NCBI GenBank assembly: GCA_016703535.1
Contig: JADJBV010000001.1
Location: forward strand, 5,136,001 to 5,200,000
Direction of reading: 5' to 3'
Length of the DNA stretch: 64,000 nt
Origin: Deltaproteobacteria bacterium
Lineage (GTDB): Bacteria > Myxococcota > Kuafuiibacteriia > Kuafuiibacteriales > Kuafuiibacteriaceae
The notes below the pieces were generated by a model. The model saw only the letters and a list, made by a program, of their open reading frames with translations. It did no database searches and had not been told where the DNA came from. Shown here in pieces: positions 52,553-61,781 of this stretch; within the stretch, counting starts at the first letter, position 1; every line of letters begins with the position of its first letter. A program made the translations under genes and the position numbers.

Positions 52553-53467
52553 TTAGCTGTTGTAGATCTCCATGGTCTTCTTCAGCAGGTTGAGGGCGTC
52601 GGGTTTGCTGCGCTGGAAGGCGTTGCGGCCCATGATCGACCCGAAACCACCACCGGCGTGGATCTGCTGCACCTCTTCCAGGATCTCGGCGTCACCCTTC
52701 GCCGCACCTCCCGAGAAGATCACGATCCGCCGGCCGTTGAAGGACGACTGGACCACGTGGCGGACCCGATCGGCCAAGGTGTCGACCTTGATGCCGGCCT
52801 TTTCGTAGGCCTTCTTGGCCTCCTTCTGCTCGAGATCGCCGGTCGGCGGCTTCACCTTCACGATGTGAGCGCCGAGCTGGCAGGCGATGTGAGCGGCGTA
52901 GGCCACCACGTCGATCGCGGTTTCACCGACCTTGGAGAGGCCGCTGCCCCGGGGGTAGGACCACATCACGGTCGGCAAACCCACCGAACGGGCCTCAGCG
53001 ATGATCTCCCGGATCCCCTGGTACATCTCGTTGCGCAGCTTGCTGCCGGGGTAGATGGTGAAGCCGATCGCCGAGCAGCCGAGGCGCAAGGCGTCCTTCA
53101 CCGAAGCGGTGATCGCCGAGCAGGGATCTTCGGATGACATCAGGCTGTCCGAGCTGTTGACCTTCAAGATGGTCGGGATGCGACCGGCGAACTCGACTGC
53201 GCCGGCCTCGAGGAAGCCCAGGGGCGCAGCGTAGGCGTTGCAGCCCGAGTCGATGGCCAGCTCGAAGTGGTAACGCGGATCGTAGCCCGACGGGTTGGGC
53301 GCAAACGATCGGGCCGGGCCGTGCTCGAATCCTTGGTCGACCGGCAAGATCACGAACTTGCCAGTGCCGGCCAACTTGCCGGTGTTCATCAGGCGGGCCA
53401 GGTTGTTGAGCACGCCGGCGTTGTCGCCAGCGTACCAGCTCAGGATTTCACGTACGCGATCGCTCAT
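52553..53467 (-). CDS. fbaB: Class I fructose-bisphosphate aldolase (FbaB/DhnA type)
   Basis: 304 aa. It matches the archaeal/bacterial DhnA-type class I aldolase: FVILPVDQGFEHGPARSFAPN near residue 40, LKVNSSDSLMS, GFTIYPGSKLRNEMYQG and the predicted Schiff-base lysine in HIVKVKPPTGD (~205), followed by VIFSGGAAKGDAEIL and GGGFGSIMGRNAFQR. It interconverts fructose-1,6-bisphosphate and triose phosphates in glycolysis/gluconeogenesis. The length is normal and no class II signature is present. Confidence 0.94.
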   Translation of the reverse strand: MSDRVREILSWYAGDNAGVLNNLARLMNTGKLAGTGKFVILPVDQGFEHGPARSFAPNPSGYDPRYHFELAIDSGCNAYAAPLGFLEAGAVEFAGRIPTILKVNSSDSLMSSEDPCSAITASVKDALRLGCSAIGFTIYPGSKLRNEMYQGIREIIAEARSVGLPTVMWSYPRGSGLSKVGETAIDVVAYAAHIACQLGAHIVKVKPPTGDLEQKEAKKAYEKAGIKVDTLADRVRHVVQSSFNGRRIVIFSGGAAKGDAEILEEVQQIHAGGGFGSIMGRNAFQRSKPDALNLLKKTMEIYNS

Positions 53468-53617
53468 GAATGAAGGCTCCTCACGCCCCGCGAGCTACCA
53501 CGAGGCCGACCCTAAATCGACCGAAAGGGCAGCCGGACTGGCGGATGGGGGCCCAGGCGGCGAATATCCTTTGGAAATGGTCGAATGGCCGCCGACCGCC
53601 GCCGGGAAGAGGCCCAA

Positions 53618-54712
53618 ATGACCCCAACCCGTAACGAACGCCAGGACGTCGCCGAACGGCTCGGCCTCTTGATGATCGACGCTTCGTTCCCGCCACGTTG
53701 GGAAGGTCGACGGGGCGGGCTGGAGGTGGCGGTCGAGTGCCGGCGCGCGGACCGACCGACCCCCGAGCTCGACCGGGACTGGATGTGGATGGCCGCGATC
53801 GGCCACCCAAAGATCCCGAAGACGATCATCATGGAGCGGCGGAACCCCGCCAACGGTCCGGGAACGACGGCCGAAGGTCTGACGGGCGATCCGCTCTTCG
53901 ATCAACAGGTCGCGATCAAAGCAGGCTTCAGCGACGCCCTCCCCGGCCTGGATCTGCCGACCCGAGTCCGACTCCAGGAGCTCTTGTCCTTCGAGCTCAG
54001 CGCCTGGCGCGGCGGAGTTTTGACGGTCTGGCAACCCGGGACCTCCTTCACGGAGGAGCCGGCGGCGTTGGGCGCGATGCTCAACGAGGCGATCTGGGTG
54101 GTGGGGCGTTGGGTCCACCTCGAGCGGATCGAAGGTCTGCTCCACTTGTGCCGCGGTGATCCGGTGCTGGCGGTGCGGATCGAAGCAGCGGCTCAGCTCG
54201 CGCGGCTCGCCCCCCAGCGCCTCCCCGAGGTGCGTCGGGCCGTCGATGGACTCCTCGACGATCGCTTAACGAACCCGGAGCGCAGCGGGCAACTCCCCGA
54301 GCTCCTGGCGCTACCCGTGATGCAGCAGCGGATCACCACTCGGCTCGGTGGCCGTCGCAACGCGGTACTCGACCACCTCGTTTCGGCGCTGAACCGCAAC
54401 CCCCAGCTCCTCGCCTCCCTGCCGGAGATGGCCTGGATCCGCATCCTCGAGCGGTTGCCAGAGCATCGGGTCGAGCTCCTCCACTTGCTCGGCGCCCAAG
54501 CCCAAAGTGTGGAGGCCCTCCAGGCGGTGTCGATCTATACCGAAGGGCTCTTTTGGGGGCGGGCGATCAAGGCTGCCGCGAAGGCGGCCCAACGGGCCAT
54601 CGAGCCGAGGGTCAAGGCGGGGGTGGGCAGCCTTTCGGTGGTGGAGGCCCCGGGTGGTGGCCTGTCTTTGGCTGACGCCGGCGAGTTGTCGATCCCCGAC
54701 GAAGACCCTTGA
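53618..54712 (+). CDS. Hypothetical helical-repeat protein
   Basis: 364 aa from the ATG at 53618 (GAAGAGG upstream). The N-terminal ~150 residues form an alpha/beta domain starting RLGLLMIDASFPPRWEGRRGG, with no recognisable motif. From ~165 to 330 the protein is helical with HEAT-like pairs (CRGDPVLAVRIEAAAQLARLAP, RVELLHLLGAQAQSVEALQAV). No signal or membrane span. It could be a scaffold, but its role is unknown. It diverges from the aldolase and converges on the amidase gene. Confidence 0.68.
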   Translation: MTPTRNERQDVAERLGLLMIDASFPPRWEGRRGGLEVAVECRRADRPTPELDRDWMWMAAIGHPKIPKTIIMERRNPANGPGTTAEGLTGDPLFDQQVAIKAGFSDALPGLDLPTRVRLQELLSFELSAWRGGVLTVWQPGTSFTEEPAALGAMLNEAIWVVGRWVHLERIEGLLHLCRGDPVLAVRIEAAAQLARLAPQRLPEVRRAVDGLLDDRLTNPERSGQLPELLALPVMQQRITTRLGGRRNAVLDHLVSALNRNPQLLASLPEMAWIRILERLPEHRVELLHLLGAQAQSVEALQAVSIYTEGLFWGRAIKAAAKAAQRAIEPRVKAGVGSLSVVEAPGGGLSLADAGELSIPDEDP

Positions 54713-54770
54713 AGGGCTGGACCCGACCGCGGGGAGATCTCGCCCGAACGGACCGGCTTTCGCCCTAGGC

Positions 54771-56381
54771 CTAACGGGCCTCGAGCTTGATCGCGTCGGC
54801 GATCAGGTAACCGCGGGCGCCCGTCCAACACGAAGCCTTCACGATCCAGTCGTCGACCTGATTGAACTCGTAGGTGCCGAGGCTGAGCCACTGGCCGCCG
54901 TAGCGGGAGAGATCTCGGTGCACGATGGTCTCGCCCCCGCGGTGGATGATCTGGAACGGCGCGTGGGTGCTGTAGCCGTTGCCGGGCACCCGAGTGAACA
55001 CCTCGTACCGGCCGGCGGCGGGCACCGGGATCCGGAACTCGGCCAGGTCGCTGGTCTCGGCCGAACGACGGAAGCGGTAGTCGGCGCCGATCTTGTCGGC
55101 GGCCCAGCTGCTGACCTCCCAGTTGCCCGAGGCTTGGAAGCGGCCGGCGGTGCGGTTGTCCACGGTGATCACCGTGGCCGGGTTGGTCGGCGGCGTCGGG
55201 TTGGTCGGCGGGTTGGGGGTGGTGGGCGGCGGCGGCGGCGTGGTGCTGCCACCCGAAATCGACGCCAGGTAGCTGGTCCAGGGCCAGTTCGGGCCCGGAT
55301 CGGTGCGGGACTCGGGCTGGAGACGGCCGTGGGCCACGATGTGGTAGCGATCCCGGGGGATGTTGTGGCGCTGGGTGATGTCGCGGACCAAGGTGATGCT
55401 GCGATCGATCTGCCCTTGGGGCCAGCTGGGCTGGGAGCCACGACCGCCGTGTTCGATGCCGACCGAAAAGTTGTTGCTGGACTGACCTTCCCGGTGGGCG
55501 AGTTGATCGCCGTTGAGGCGCTTTCGATAGTTGGCCGAGATGTGCCAGGCCCGGTTATTTTCGTCGACCAGCTGGCTGACCTCACTGCCCGACTCGTTGA
55601 CCACGTAGTGGGCCGAGGCCCGAGCCTGGGGGTTGCGCAGCCAGCTGACGCAGCCGGAGTAAGCGCCTTCACAGGTGTGAATCACCACCATCTCGATCCG
55701 GCTGCCATTGCGGCTGCCGTAGTTGGGCGAAGAGCGGAAGACCACCCCGGCCGCGCCGATGCCGGCCTCAGTGACGCCGTAACCTTGTTCGACCTCTGCG
55801 GCCATCGACGGATCCCGGCCGACGATCATGGTGGTGCCGTCGAGCATGGAGATCGCCAGGCCTTGACGGACGTGGGCCAACACCGAGTCAGAGAAGCCGC
55901 GAGCCAACTCCTGATCGCCGATCTGACCCCAACGTTCGAGGGCCGGGCGCCAGACAGCGGGTTCGGGCCGCAGGGCAGGATCGATGCCGGCCTCTTCGGC
56001 GTAGGCCGACAACAAGGAGGCGGCGGCGCGCACGTTGGCGACGTCGTCGGTCATCACCTCTTCCACCGACACGCCGAGCAACACCGCGGCCCGGGTCAAC
56101 TCCTCTCCGCGCAAGGCGAAGAGGCCGAAGGGCTCGGGTTGATCTTCGAACTCGACCTCACCCACCGCGGGCACCAATCGGGTCTCCGAGTAAGAGAGGG
56201 CCTTCAACAGATCGACCGGGACGTCGAACTCTTCGGCGGCCTGCGCGAAGGTCAAAGCCAAAGGAGAGGTCTCCTCGACCTCGGGAATTTCGATCCCGAG
56301 CCGCCCCTCCGTGGGCTTGCCTTCCGGAACACAGGCGACGACCAAACCCAGCGCAGACAACGACCACCAGCTTCGGTTCAT
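54771..56381 (-). CDS. Lipoprotein N-acetylmuramoyl-L-alanine amidase with golvesin-like C-terminal domain
   Basis: 536 aa from the ATG at 56381, which has AGGGAGAGAGG upstream and overlaps the stop of the TolB-like gene (ATGA). Lipobox VVAC. Residues ~40-110 look like a lytic-transglycosylase-type fold (FDVPVDLLKALSYSETRL), then an Amidase_2/PGRP domain (~225-375) with zinc-ligand candidates in VVIHTCEGAYSG, SAHYVV and VAHGRLQPE. A Pro/Thr/Asn-rich linker follows, then a golvesin/xanthan-lyase-CBD-like domain (~410-536). It probably cleaves peptidoglycan stem peptides at the outer envelope. Confidence 0.87.
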   Translation of the reverse strand: MNRSWWSLSALGLVVACVPEGKPTEGRLGIEIPEVEETSPLALTFAQAAEEFDVPVDLLKALSYSETRLVPAVGEVEFEDQPEPFGLFALRGEELTRAAVLLGVSVEEVMTDDVANVRAAASLLSAYAEEAGIDPALRPEPAVWRPALERWGQIGDQELARGFSDSVLAHVRQGLAISMLDGTTMIVGRDPSMAAEVEQGYGVTEAGIGAAGVVFRSSPNYGSRNGSRIEMVVIHTCEGAYSGCVSWLRNPQARASAHYVVNESGSEVSQLVDENNRAWHISANYRKRLNGDQLAHREGQSSNNFSVGIEHGGRGSQPSWPQGQIDRSITLVRDITQRHNIPRDRYHIVAHGRLQPESRTDPGPNWPWTSYLASISGGSTTPPPPPTTPNPPTNPTPPTNPATVITVDNRTAGRFQASGNWEVSSWAADKIGADYRFRRSAETSDLAEFRIPVPAAGRYEVFTRVPGNGYSTHAPFQIIHRGGETIVHRDLSRYGGQWLSLGTYEFNQVDDWIVKASCWTGARGYLIADAIKLEAR

Positions 56382-57433
56382 GAGTCCTCTCTCCCTTCCA
56401 CCACCTCGAGCCATCGAGGTAACCAAGCGCCACCGTCTTCGGTCAGGCGCGTCCGTTTCCGTCCATCGATCTGCATCAGCCAGATCCCGGAGCGGCCTTG
56501 GTGCTTCGACGTAAAGACCAAGTGAGCACCGTCGGGCGACAGCGCCGGATCAGTGTCATCGTGGGCCTCACCGGAGAGTCGACGGGACTGACCGGTCGAC
56601 GCCTCCCAGATCCAAATTTTGCTGCCCCGCTTGGGGGTGCGCACCGAATAGACCAGCGACTGGCCGTTCGGCGTGAAGTGATAACGCTCCACGAAGGCGC
56701 CCTGGTGATCGCGGCCGGTGACCGACCCGCTGACCGAAACCACCTCACCGCCTTGGGCCGGCACCAACAAGAGATCGTCTCGGCCGTCGCGGCCCGACAA
56801 AAACGCCAGCTGCCGACCATCAGGCGACCACAACGGCTTGACCGAGTCTCCGGGGTGGCGGGTCAAGCGGCGCGGTTCGCTGCCGTCGGCGTTCATCACG
56901 AACAGATCGAGCTGGCCGTGACGGCTGGAGGCGAAGGCGATCTGCTTTCCGTCGGGCGACCACACGCCGTCGAAGTTGCCTTCGGCGTTGTGGGTGAGGC
57001 GCCGCACTGAACCCGAGCCGAGCTCGACGGTGTAGAGATCCCGGAAGGAGGCCCGAGACGACTCGAAGAGCACCACCTTCCCGTCGGGAGAAAAGCGGGG
57101 ATACCAAGCCAGGCCTTCGCTGGGCGCCAACACCTTGGGTTCCTGGCCGTCGGCCCGGGTCAACACCAGCTGGTCATCCAAGGTCAGCGCCAAGCCGCGC
57201 CGGTCGGGGGCCAACTCGGACAAAAACGCCGCCGGGCCCACCTCGGTGATCGGAGTGATCTCGCCGGTGCCCAGCGCCAAGCGCAGGAGCTGGGGCGCTT
57301 CATCACCCCGCAAGAAATAAATGGCGCCAGGGAGCGCGGAACGTTCGGCGGTGCTGAGGGGAGCGTCGGGGGTGGCGCGGGCACAACCCAGGGCCAGCAG
57401 CGCGACCCCCACCCCAATCGACCGCGCCACCAT
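56378..57433 (-). CDS. TolB-like beta-propeller lipoprotein
   Basis: 351 aa from the ATG at 57433, giving a lipoprotein signal ending LLALGC. At least five WD40-like (PD40) blades are visible, with the recurring F/W-SPDG-K/R-x-x-x-F motif: YPRFSPDGKVVLF, DGVWSPDGKQIAF, KPLWSPDGRQLAFLS, and a late PALSPDGAHLVFTS. TolB-like propellers bind periplasmic partners, but here the lipid anchor and the translational coupling to the downstream amidase suggest a partner for that enzyme rather than the Tol-Pal TolB. Confidence 0.85.
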   Translation of the reverse strand: MVARSIGVGVALLALGCARATPDAPLSTAERSALPGAIYFLRGDEAPQLLRLALGTGEITPITEVGPAAFLSELAPDRRGLALTLDDQLVLTRADGQEPKVLAPSEGLAWYPRFSPDGKVVLFESSRASFRDLYTVELGSGSVRRLTHNAEGNFDGVWSPDGKQIAFASSRHGQLDLFVMNADGSEPRRLTRHPGDSVKPLWSPDGRQLAFLSGRDGRDDLLLVPAQGGEVVSVSGSVTGRDHQGAFVERYHFTPNGQSLVYSVRTPKRGSKIWIWEASTGQSRRLSGEAHDDTDPALSPDGAHLVFTSKHQGRSGIWLMQIDGRKRTRLTEDGGAWLPRWLEVVEGREDS

Positions 57434-57541
57434 GCCTACGTTGGTAACGATCCCGGGGGGAGAGGCGGCATCCACCCGGCTCCGAAGGGTACTTCGACCA
57501 ATGTGGCGATCGATCCCCAGTCCTACCTGTGTGCGAGTTTT

Positions 57542-57557
57542 TGCAGGCTAACTTGCA
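57542..57557. repeat. 16-bp palindrome, copy c (TGCAGGCTAACTTGCA)
   Basis: One mismatch in the arms. Intergenic, between the divergent TolB-like and PEGA genes, where it could act as an operator. Confidence 0.55.
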
Positions 57558-57701
57558 TAACCTCGCCGGGCCCGTAAAAACCGGGCGTTTCCTGCTCTGG
57601 CGCGTTCACCGCCCGTCGGTCGGTGGAGCCGCGCACCGGGCCCCCTTGCACCGCTGGATCGACCGCCGGTCCGTCGGGCCTTCCACGGGCGGGGTAAGCG
57701 C

Positions 57702-58292
57702 ATGGAGGATCGAGTCCTACACGCTCCCCATGGCAGGATGCGCCCCGTGGCGGTTGACGCCTGTCCCACCTGCGGTGAGCCGCTGGAGAAAGGCGAGTGC
57801 TTGTGGCACGGGCCGCCCGACGATCCCAACGGGCCGGACCCGATCGCCCCTCGAAAGAGGCGGCGGAACCAAGCGACCCTTTATGTCCAGGCCGCGATCA
57901 TCACCACGTTGGTCTTTGCGGTGGGGGGGGTGGTGGCGATGGTGGTCGACGACTCCACTGCAGGCGGCGGCATCGCCACGGTCAACTGGGTCGATCCTTA
58001 CGCTCAACCCGGTGAAGAAGAAGATCCGGAGCAGCTGCGCCGAGCCGTGGAGAAGATCGAGGCCAGCGGCCGGGTGGTGGTGAGCTCCGAGCCCCCCGGC
58101 GCCGACGTCTACTCGGGGATCCGCAAGTTGGGGAACACGCCGCTGCGCATGGAGCGCCCCGAAAAGTCGGAGCGGATGGATCTTCGGATCAGCAAGGCCG
58201 GCTTCAACGACAGCCGGTTGACGGTCAGCAAAGACAGCCCACTCCGGCTCCACGTGCGTTTGTCCCGGGGCGCGGGCGTCAAAGAGAAGTGA
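57702..58292 (+). CDS. Membrane PEGA-domain protein with N-terminal CxxC
   Basis: 196 aa (184 from the next ATG at 57738). The N-terminus carries a zinc-ribbon-like knuckle CPTCGEPLEKGEC, then a basic stretch (RKRRRNQ) and one membrane helix (~60-82), then a C-terminal PEGA domain (~122-190; VVVSSEPPGADVYSGIRKLG, then MDLRISKAGF). The topology places the Cys knuckle in the cytoplasm and PEGA in the periplasm. The layout resembles kinase-free relatives of PEGA-bearing Ser/Thr kinases. It converges on the SNF2 gene with adjacent stops (58292/58293). Confidence 0.75.
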   Translation: MEDRVLHAPHGRMRPVAVDACPTCGEPLEKGECLWHGPPDDPNGPDPIAPRKRRRNQATLYVQAAIITTLVFAVGGVVAMVVDDSTAGGGIATVNWVDPYAQPGEEEDPEQLRRAVEKIEASGRVVVSSEPPGADVYSGIRKLGNTPLRMERPEKSERMDLRISKAGFNDSRLTVSKDSPLRLHVRLSRGAGVKEK

Positions 58293-61200
58293 TCAGGACA
58301 ACGGCGGACCCTCGCGCAACAGCGCCAATAGTTCGTCGGTGCTGAGCCGGGCCGCCGCGTCGCTGCCTGCCAACAGGGAGGCGACCAGGGCCCGCTTCTC
58401 TTCGTGCATCTTCAAGATCTGCTCTTCGATCGTCCCGCGGGTCACCAGTCGGTAGATGGTGACCGGGCGAGTTTGACCGATGCGGTGGGCCCGATCGCTG
58501 GCTTGATCTTCGACCGCCGGGTTCCACCAAGGATCGAGGTGGATCACGTTGTCGGCCGCGGTCAGGTTGAGCCCGGTGCCCCCGGCCTTCAACGACACCA
58601 AAAAGAAGGGGAGTGATCCGGCCTGGAAGGTCTCGACCTGTCGGGCCCGTTCGCCAGGCGGCGTTGATCCATCGAGGTAGGCGTAGGCCCAACCCCGGGC
58701 CTCGAAGGCGTCCCTCACCAACCCCAGGTGCCGGGTGAACTGGCTGAACACCAAGGCCCGCTGCCCTTCATCCTTCAGATCCTCGAGGAGCTCGAAGAGC
58801 CGCTCGTGTTTGCTCGAGGTGCCGCGCCACTCGGCGTCGGTCAAGGCGGGGTGGCTGGCGAGTTGCCGCAGCCGGGTCAAGGCGGCCAACACGTGGATCC
58901 GCCGTTGTTCGGCGCCGGCTTGCAGTTCCAGGCCTTCGAGTTGAGCCACCGCCGCCAAACGGGCGTCTTCGTAGCGGGACTGCTCCTCGGGGCTGGGCTC
59001 GACGTCGACCCGGACCTCGATGCGGGGTGGCAGATCTTGGGCGACCTCGGCTTTGGTTCGCCGCAAGACGAAGGGCCGGATCACCTCGGCCAGTCGGCCC
59101 ACCCTCCTCTGCTGCTCCTCGGGTTCAGCCGCTTCGCCGAAGCGTTGCCGGAAGGTGGCTTGGCTCCCGAGCAGCCCGGGCGCGACCGCGTCGAAGATCG
59201 CCCACAACTCCCCGAGGTGGTTTTCGATCGGCGTGCCGCTGAGGGCGAGCTTGCCGTCGGCGTTCAAGCCCCGAACCACTCGGGAGCGCAGAGAGTCGGC
59301 GTTTTTGATGGTCTGGGCCTCGTCGATCACCAAGGTGTGGAAGGGTCGGCCCGCAAAACGTTCGGCCTCCCGCACCAACAAGCCGTAGCTGATGATCAAC
59401 ACGTCCTTGGGGCCGAGGCCCGACAACACCTGGCTCCGATCTTGATCGCGGAACAACACCGGCCGCAGCTTCGGCGTAAACCGCTCCAGCTCCCGGGCCC
59501 AGTTGTAGGTGACCGAGGTCGGGGCCACCACCAAGGCCGGACCCCCGTCCCGCCGGGCCTCCAACACCGCCAGGGCCTGCACGGTTTTGCCGAGGCCCAT
59601 GTCATCGGCCAACACCGCCCCGGCGCCCCAGCTCAACAGCCGCATGATCCAGCGATAACCGTCCTCTTGGTAGGGCCGGAGTTTGGCCTTCAGGCCCTTC
59701 GGGAGTTTGGGTTCGTAGCTGCGGCTGGCCTCCACCTTGCCGATCAGGCTGCTCCAGACCTCCGGCACCTGCAGATCGCTGAGCCCTCGCAGCGGATCGG
59801 CCAAGAGGGCGGCGGCCAACTTCGAGATTTGCAAGTTACCTTGCCGACGGTCGGCCAGCTGCTCGAGGAGGCCCAGGTGTTTGTCCAGCTCCTCGTCGAG
59901 CTCCAGCCACTGGCCTTCACCGATCGCCAGCCATCGCCCATCCCGGCGCGCATCCAAGAGGGCCGCCAAGGTCAACTCCCGCTCCGGGAGTTGCAGCGAA
60001 CCCTCGACCCCAAACCAATCCCGCTTGGTGGTGATCTTCAGGCTCAACTTTCCGCCTTGGCCGCTCGTCACCCGGAAACCGCCGCTTTTGGGCCACTCCA
60101 CGGTGACCTCGGATCGTTCTCCGAGCTGACGGACCAGGCGAAAACAGGCCTCGCGGCCTTGGACCGCAAAGCCCCACTGGACCACCTCCTCCCCGGCCAA
60201 CTCCGCCCCCAAGGCGCGAGCGACCTTCACCTCACCCTCCAGGTCTCGGAGCACCGCGACCAACTCCCGCTCGGGCGTCGCCACCAAGATCTCGGACCAG
60301 CCATCCCCCGGTCGATAAAGCTGAGCGCCCGAGTGGGGACGGATCCGCAGGTCACCTTCGAGGCCAAAGGAGGTGGGCCGGAGCTGCACCGTCACCCTGG
60401 TCTGGCCCGGCTCCCGACGGGTGTTTTTGCTGGGGCGAACCTCGACCGGCACCCACGGCGTCAGGCGTTGGGCCTGCTCGAGCAGCTCGGCCTGGGCCTC
60501 GGGTGGGACTGGCGACTCGCCGCGGATCAACTCCTCGGCGGCCCGCCAGAACCCATCGGGCACCTGGGTCACGAAACCTCGACCTTCCTCGGGCCGCAGC
60601 TCGACCAGCTGGGCCATCTTGACCAAACCCCGCAGCTCCTCGAGGTCACTGACGGTGCGCCCGTTGAGCACCGGCAACAGTCGAAGGCCCCCGTCGACCT
60701 CCAAGGTCGAGAGCCGAGCTTCCCCCCGCTCGAGGCGGATCGGGGCCCGACCGTCTTCGCTTGAATATATTTGAGGGTGGCCGATCAACGACTCGAACAG
60801 GGCTTGTCGTCGACGCCGAGAGGACGGGCCGTGGTTGTGCTCCTCCAAGGAGGCAAGCAACTCCAGGCGGATCCGCTCCTGGGACTCGAAGCCCTCTGGG
60901 TGTTGATCGAGCAAGAGGCCGGCCCGAAGGGAACGAGGTTTTTTGGGGCCCCGGGCTCCGGCCTCGATCACCCCGACCTTGACGTCGAGCCCGTCACTGC
61001 CGATCAACCACACGAGCTCGGGTACCTCGGGGTTGCTCGCCGCTTTGGCCCGCTCCAGCGCCTTGAGGGTCCGGGCCCAGGGCGGGTGGGTATAGGCCTC
61101 GATGATCTCCGGGTGTTCGCCCTCGAGCAACTTGAGGCTGAAGTCCAAGGCGCTGAGCAGGTGCACGCAAGCTGGCTTGCGCGAGCACGAACACCGGAGT

Positions 61201-61742
61201 TCGACCTCTCCATTGGGCCGCGCCAGCCCCAGATCGACTCGGAACTCTTGGAGGTGGGGGCCCTCTTCGACGTAGCGAAAGGTCATCGGCGGCCTGGGGT
61301 CGAAGCGCAAAGTGGCGATCGGCCCGGGGTGACGGCAGCGGGTGTGGGGCCGGACCTGGCGCCGGGCCCAAAGTAGGCTCTCGATCAAGCCTCGGCGGAT
61401 CGGCTCTTCGGGAAGCGCCCGTGTTTCCCAGTCGGGCTCTTGGGCCCGGGCCAAGGCGGTCGATTCGGCCGCTTGATCGAGCCAACTCCATACCAAGATC
61501 TGCCCATTTTTTACCGACGAAATATTGGCGGGGCGTTCCCGATCCGAAAGAGACAAGAAGTTGCCGATGGTCAGGGCACCCCGGCTCTCCTTCAGCCAAA
61601 GCAGCGCGGCGGTCGAGGCCGCCCGGCCCGCGTAAGGGCAGACGTCCAAAGGGCCATCGACCAGATCTCGGATCTCTCGTTCGTCGGCCCAAGTTTGGAT
61701 GCCGGCGAGGGTCCGGGGCCGAGCCGAGCCGCCCGAGGTCAC
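58293..61742 (-). CDS. SWIM zinc-finger SNF2-family helicase-like ATPase
   Basis: 1149 aa. A SWIM zinc site lies at residues 184-194 (CSCSRKPACVH). The SNF2 ATPase has Walker A in LADDMGLGKTVQAL (~714), VIDEAQTIKNADS (~807), LSGTPIENHLGELWAIFD and, in the second lobe, LKAGGTGLNLTAADNVIHLDPWWNPAVEDQASDRAHRIGQ (~1055-1095). The middle ~250-690 is a large bacterial-specific region. Such proteins are DNA-dependent ATPases related to HepA/RapA-type remodelers. The cellular target is unknown. No defence genes flank it, so a housekeeping or repair role is as likely as defence. Confidence 0.9.
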   Translation of the reverse strand: MTSGGSARPRTLAGIQTWADEREIRDLVDGPLDVCPYAGRAASTAALLWLKESRGALTIGNFLSLSDRERPANISSVKNGQILVWSWLDQAAESTALARAQEPDWETRALPEEPIRRGLIESLLWARRQVRPHTRCRHPGPIATLRFDPRPPMTFRYVEEGPHLQEFRVDLGLARPNGEVELRCSCSRKPACVHLLSALDFSLKLLEGEHPEIIEAYTHPPWARTLKALERAKAASNPEVPELVWLIGSDGLDVKVGVIEAGARGPKKPRSLRAGLLLDQHPEGFESQERIRLELLASLEEHNHGPSSRRRRQALFESLIGHPQIYSSEDGRAPIRLERGEARLSTLEVDGGLRLLPVLNGRTVSDLEELRGLVKMAQLVELRPEEGRGFVTQVPDGFWRAAEELIRGESPVPPEAQAELLEQAQRLTPWVPVEVRPSKNTRREPGQTRVTVQLRPTSFGLEGDLRIRPHSGAQLYRPGDGWSEILVATPERELVAVLRDLEGEVKVARALGAELAGEEVVQWGFAVQGREACFRLVRQLGERSEVTVEWPKSGGFRVTSGQGGKLSLKITTKRDWFGVEGSLQLPERELTLAALLDARRDGRWLAIGEGQWLELDEELDKHLGLLEQLADRRQGNLQISKLAAALLADPLRGLSDLQVPEVWSSLIGKVEASRSYEPKLPKGLKAKLRPYQEDGYRWIMRLLSWGAGAVLADDMGLGKTVQALAVLEARRDGGPALVVAPTSVTYNWARELERFTPKLRPVLFRDQDRSQVLSGLGPKDVLIISYGLLVREAERFAGRPFHTLVIDEAQTIKNADSLRSRVVRGLNADGKLALSGTPIENHLGELWAIFDAVAPGLLGSQATFRQRFGEAAEPEEQQRRVGRLAEVIRPFVLRRTKAEVAQDLPPRIEVRVDVEPSPEEQSRYEDARLAAVAQLEGLELQAGAEQRRIHVLAALTRLRQLASHPALTDAEWRGTSSKHERLFELLEDLKDEGQRALVFSQFTRHLGLVRDAFEARGWAYAYLDGSTPPGERARQVETFQAGSLPFFLVSLKAGGTGLNLTAADNVIHLDPWWNPAVEDQASDRAHRIGQTRPVTIYRLVTRGTIEEQILKMHEEKRALVASLLAGSDAAARLSTDELLALLREGPPLS
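59830..59845. repeat. 16-bp palindrome, copy d (TGCAAGTTACCTTGCC)
   Basis: The weakest of the five copies: 5-bp arms GCAAG/CTTGC plus a variant centre. Inside the SNF2 gene. Confidence 0.45.
61166..61181. repeat. 16-bp palindrome, copy e (CGCAAGCTGGCTTGCG)
   Basis: Perfect 7-bp arms, with end bases changed together (C/G) so that pairing is kept. Inside the SNF2 gene at the SWIM coding region. Confidence 0.5.
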
Positions 61743-61781
61743 CGCCTGGATTCAGCCCAGGTGGGGCCCCGGGTCAACCGC

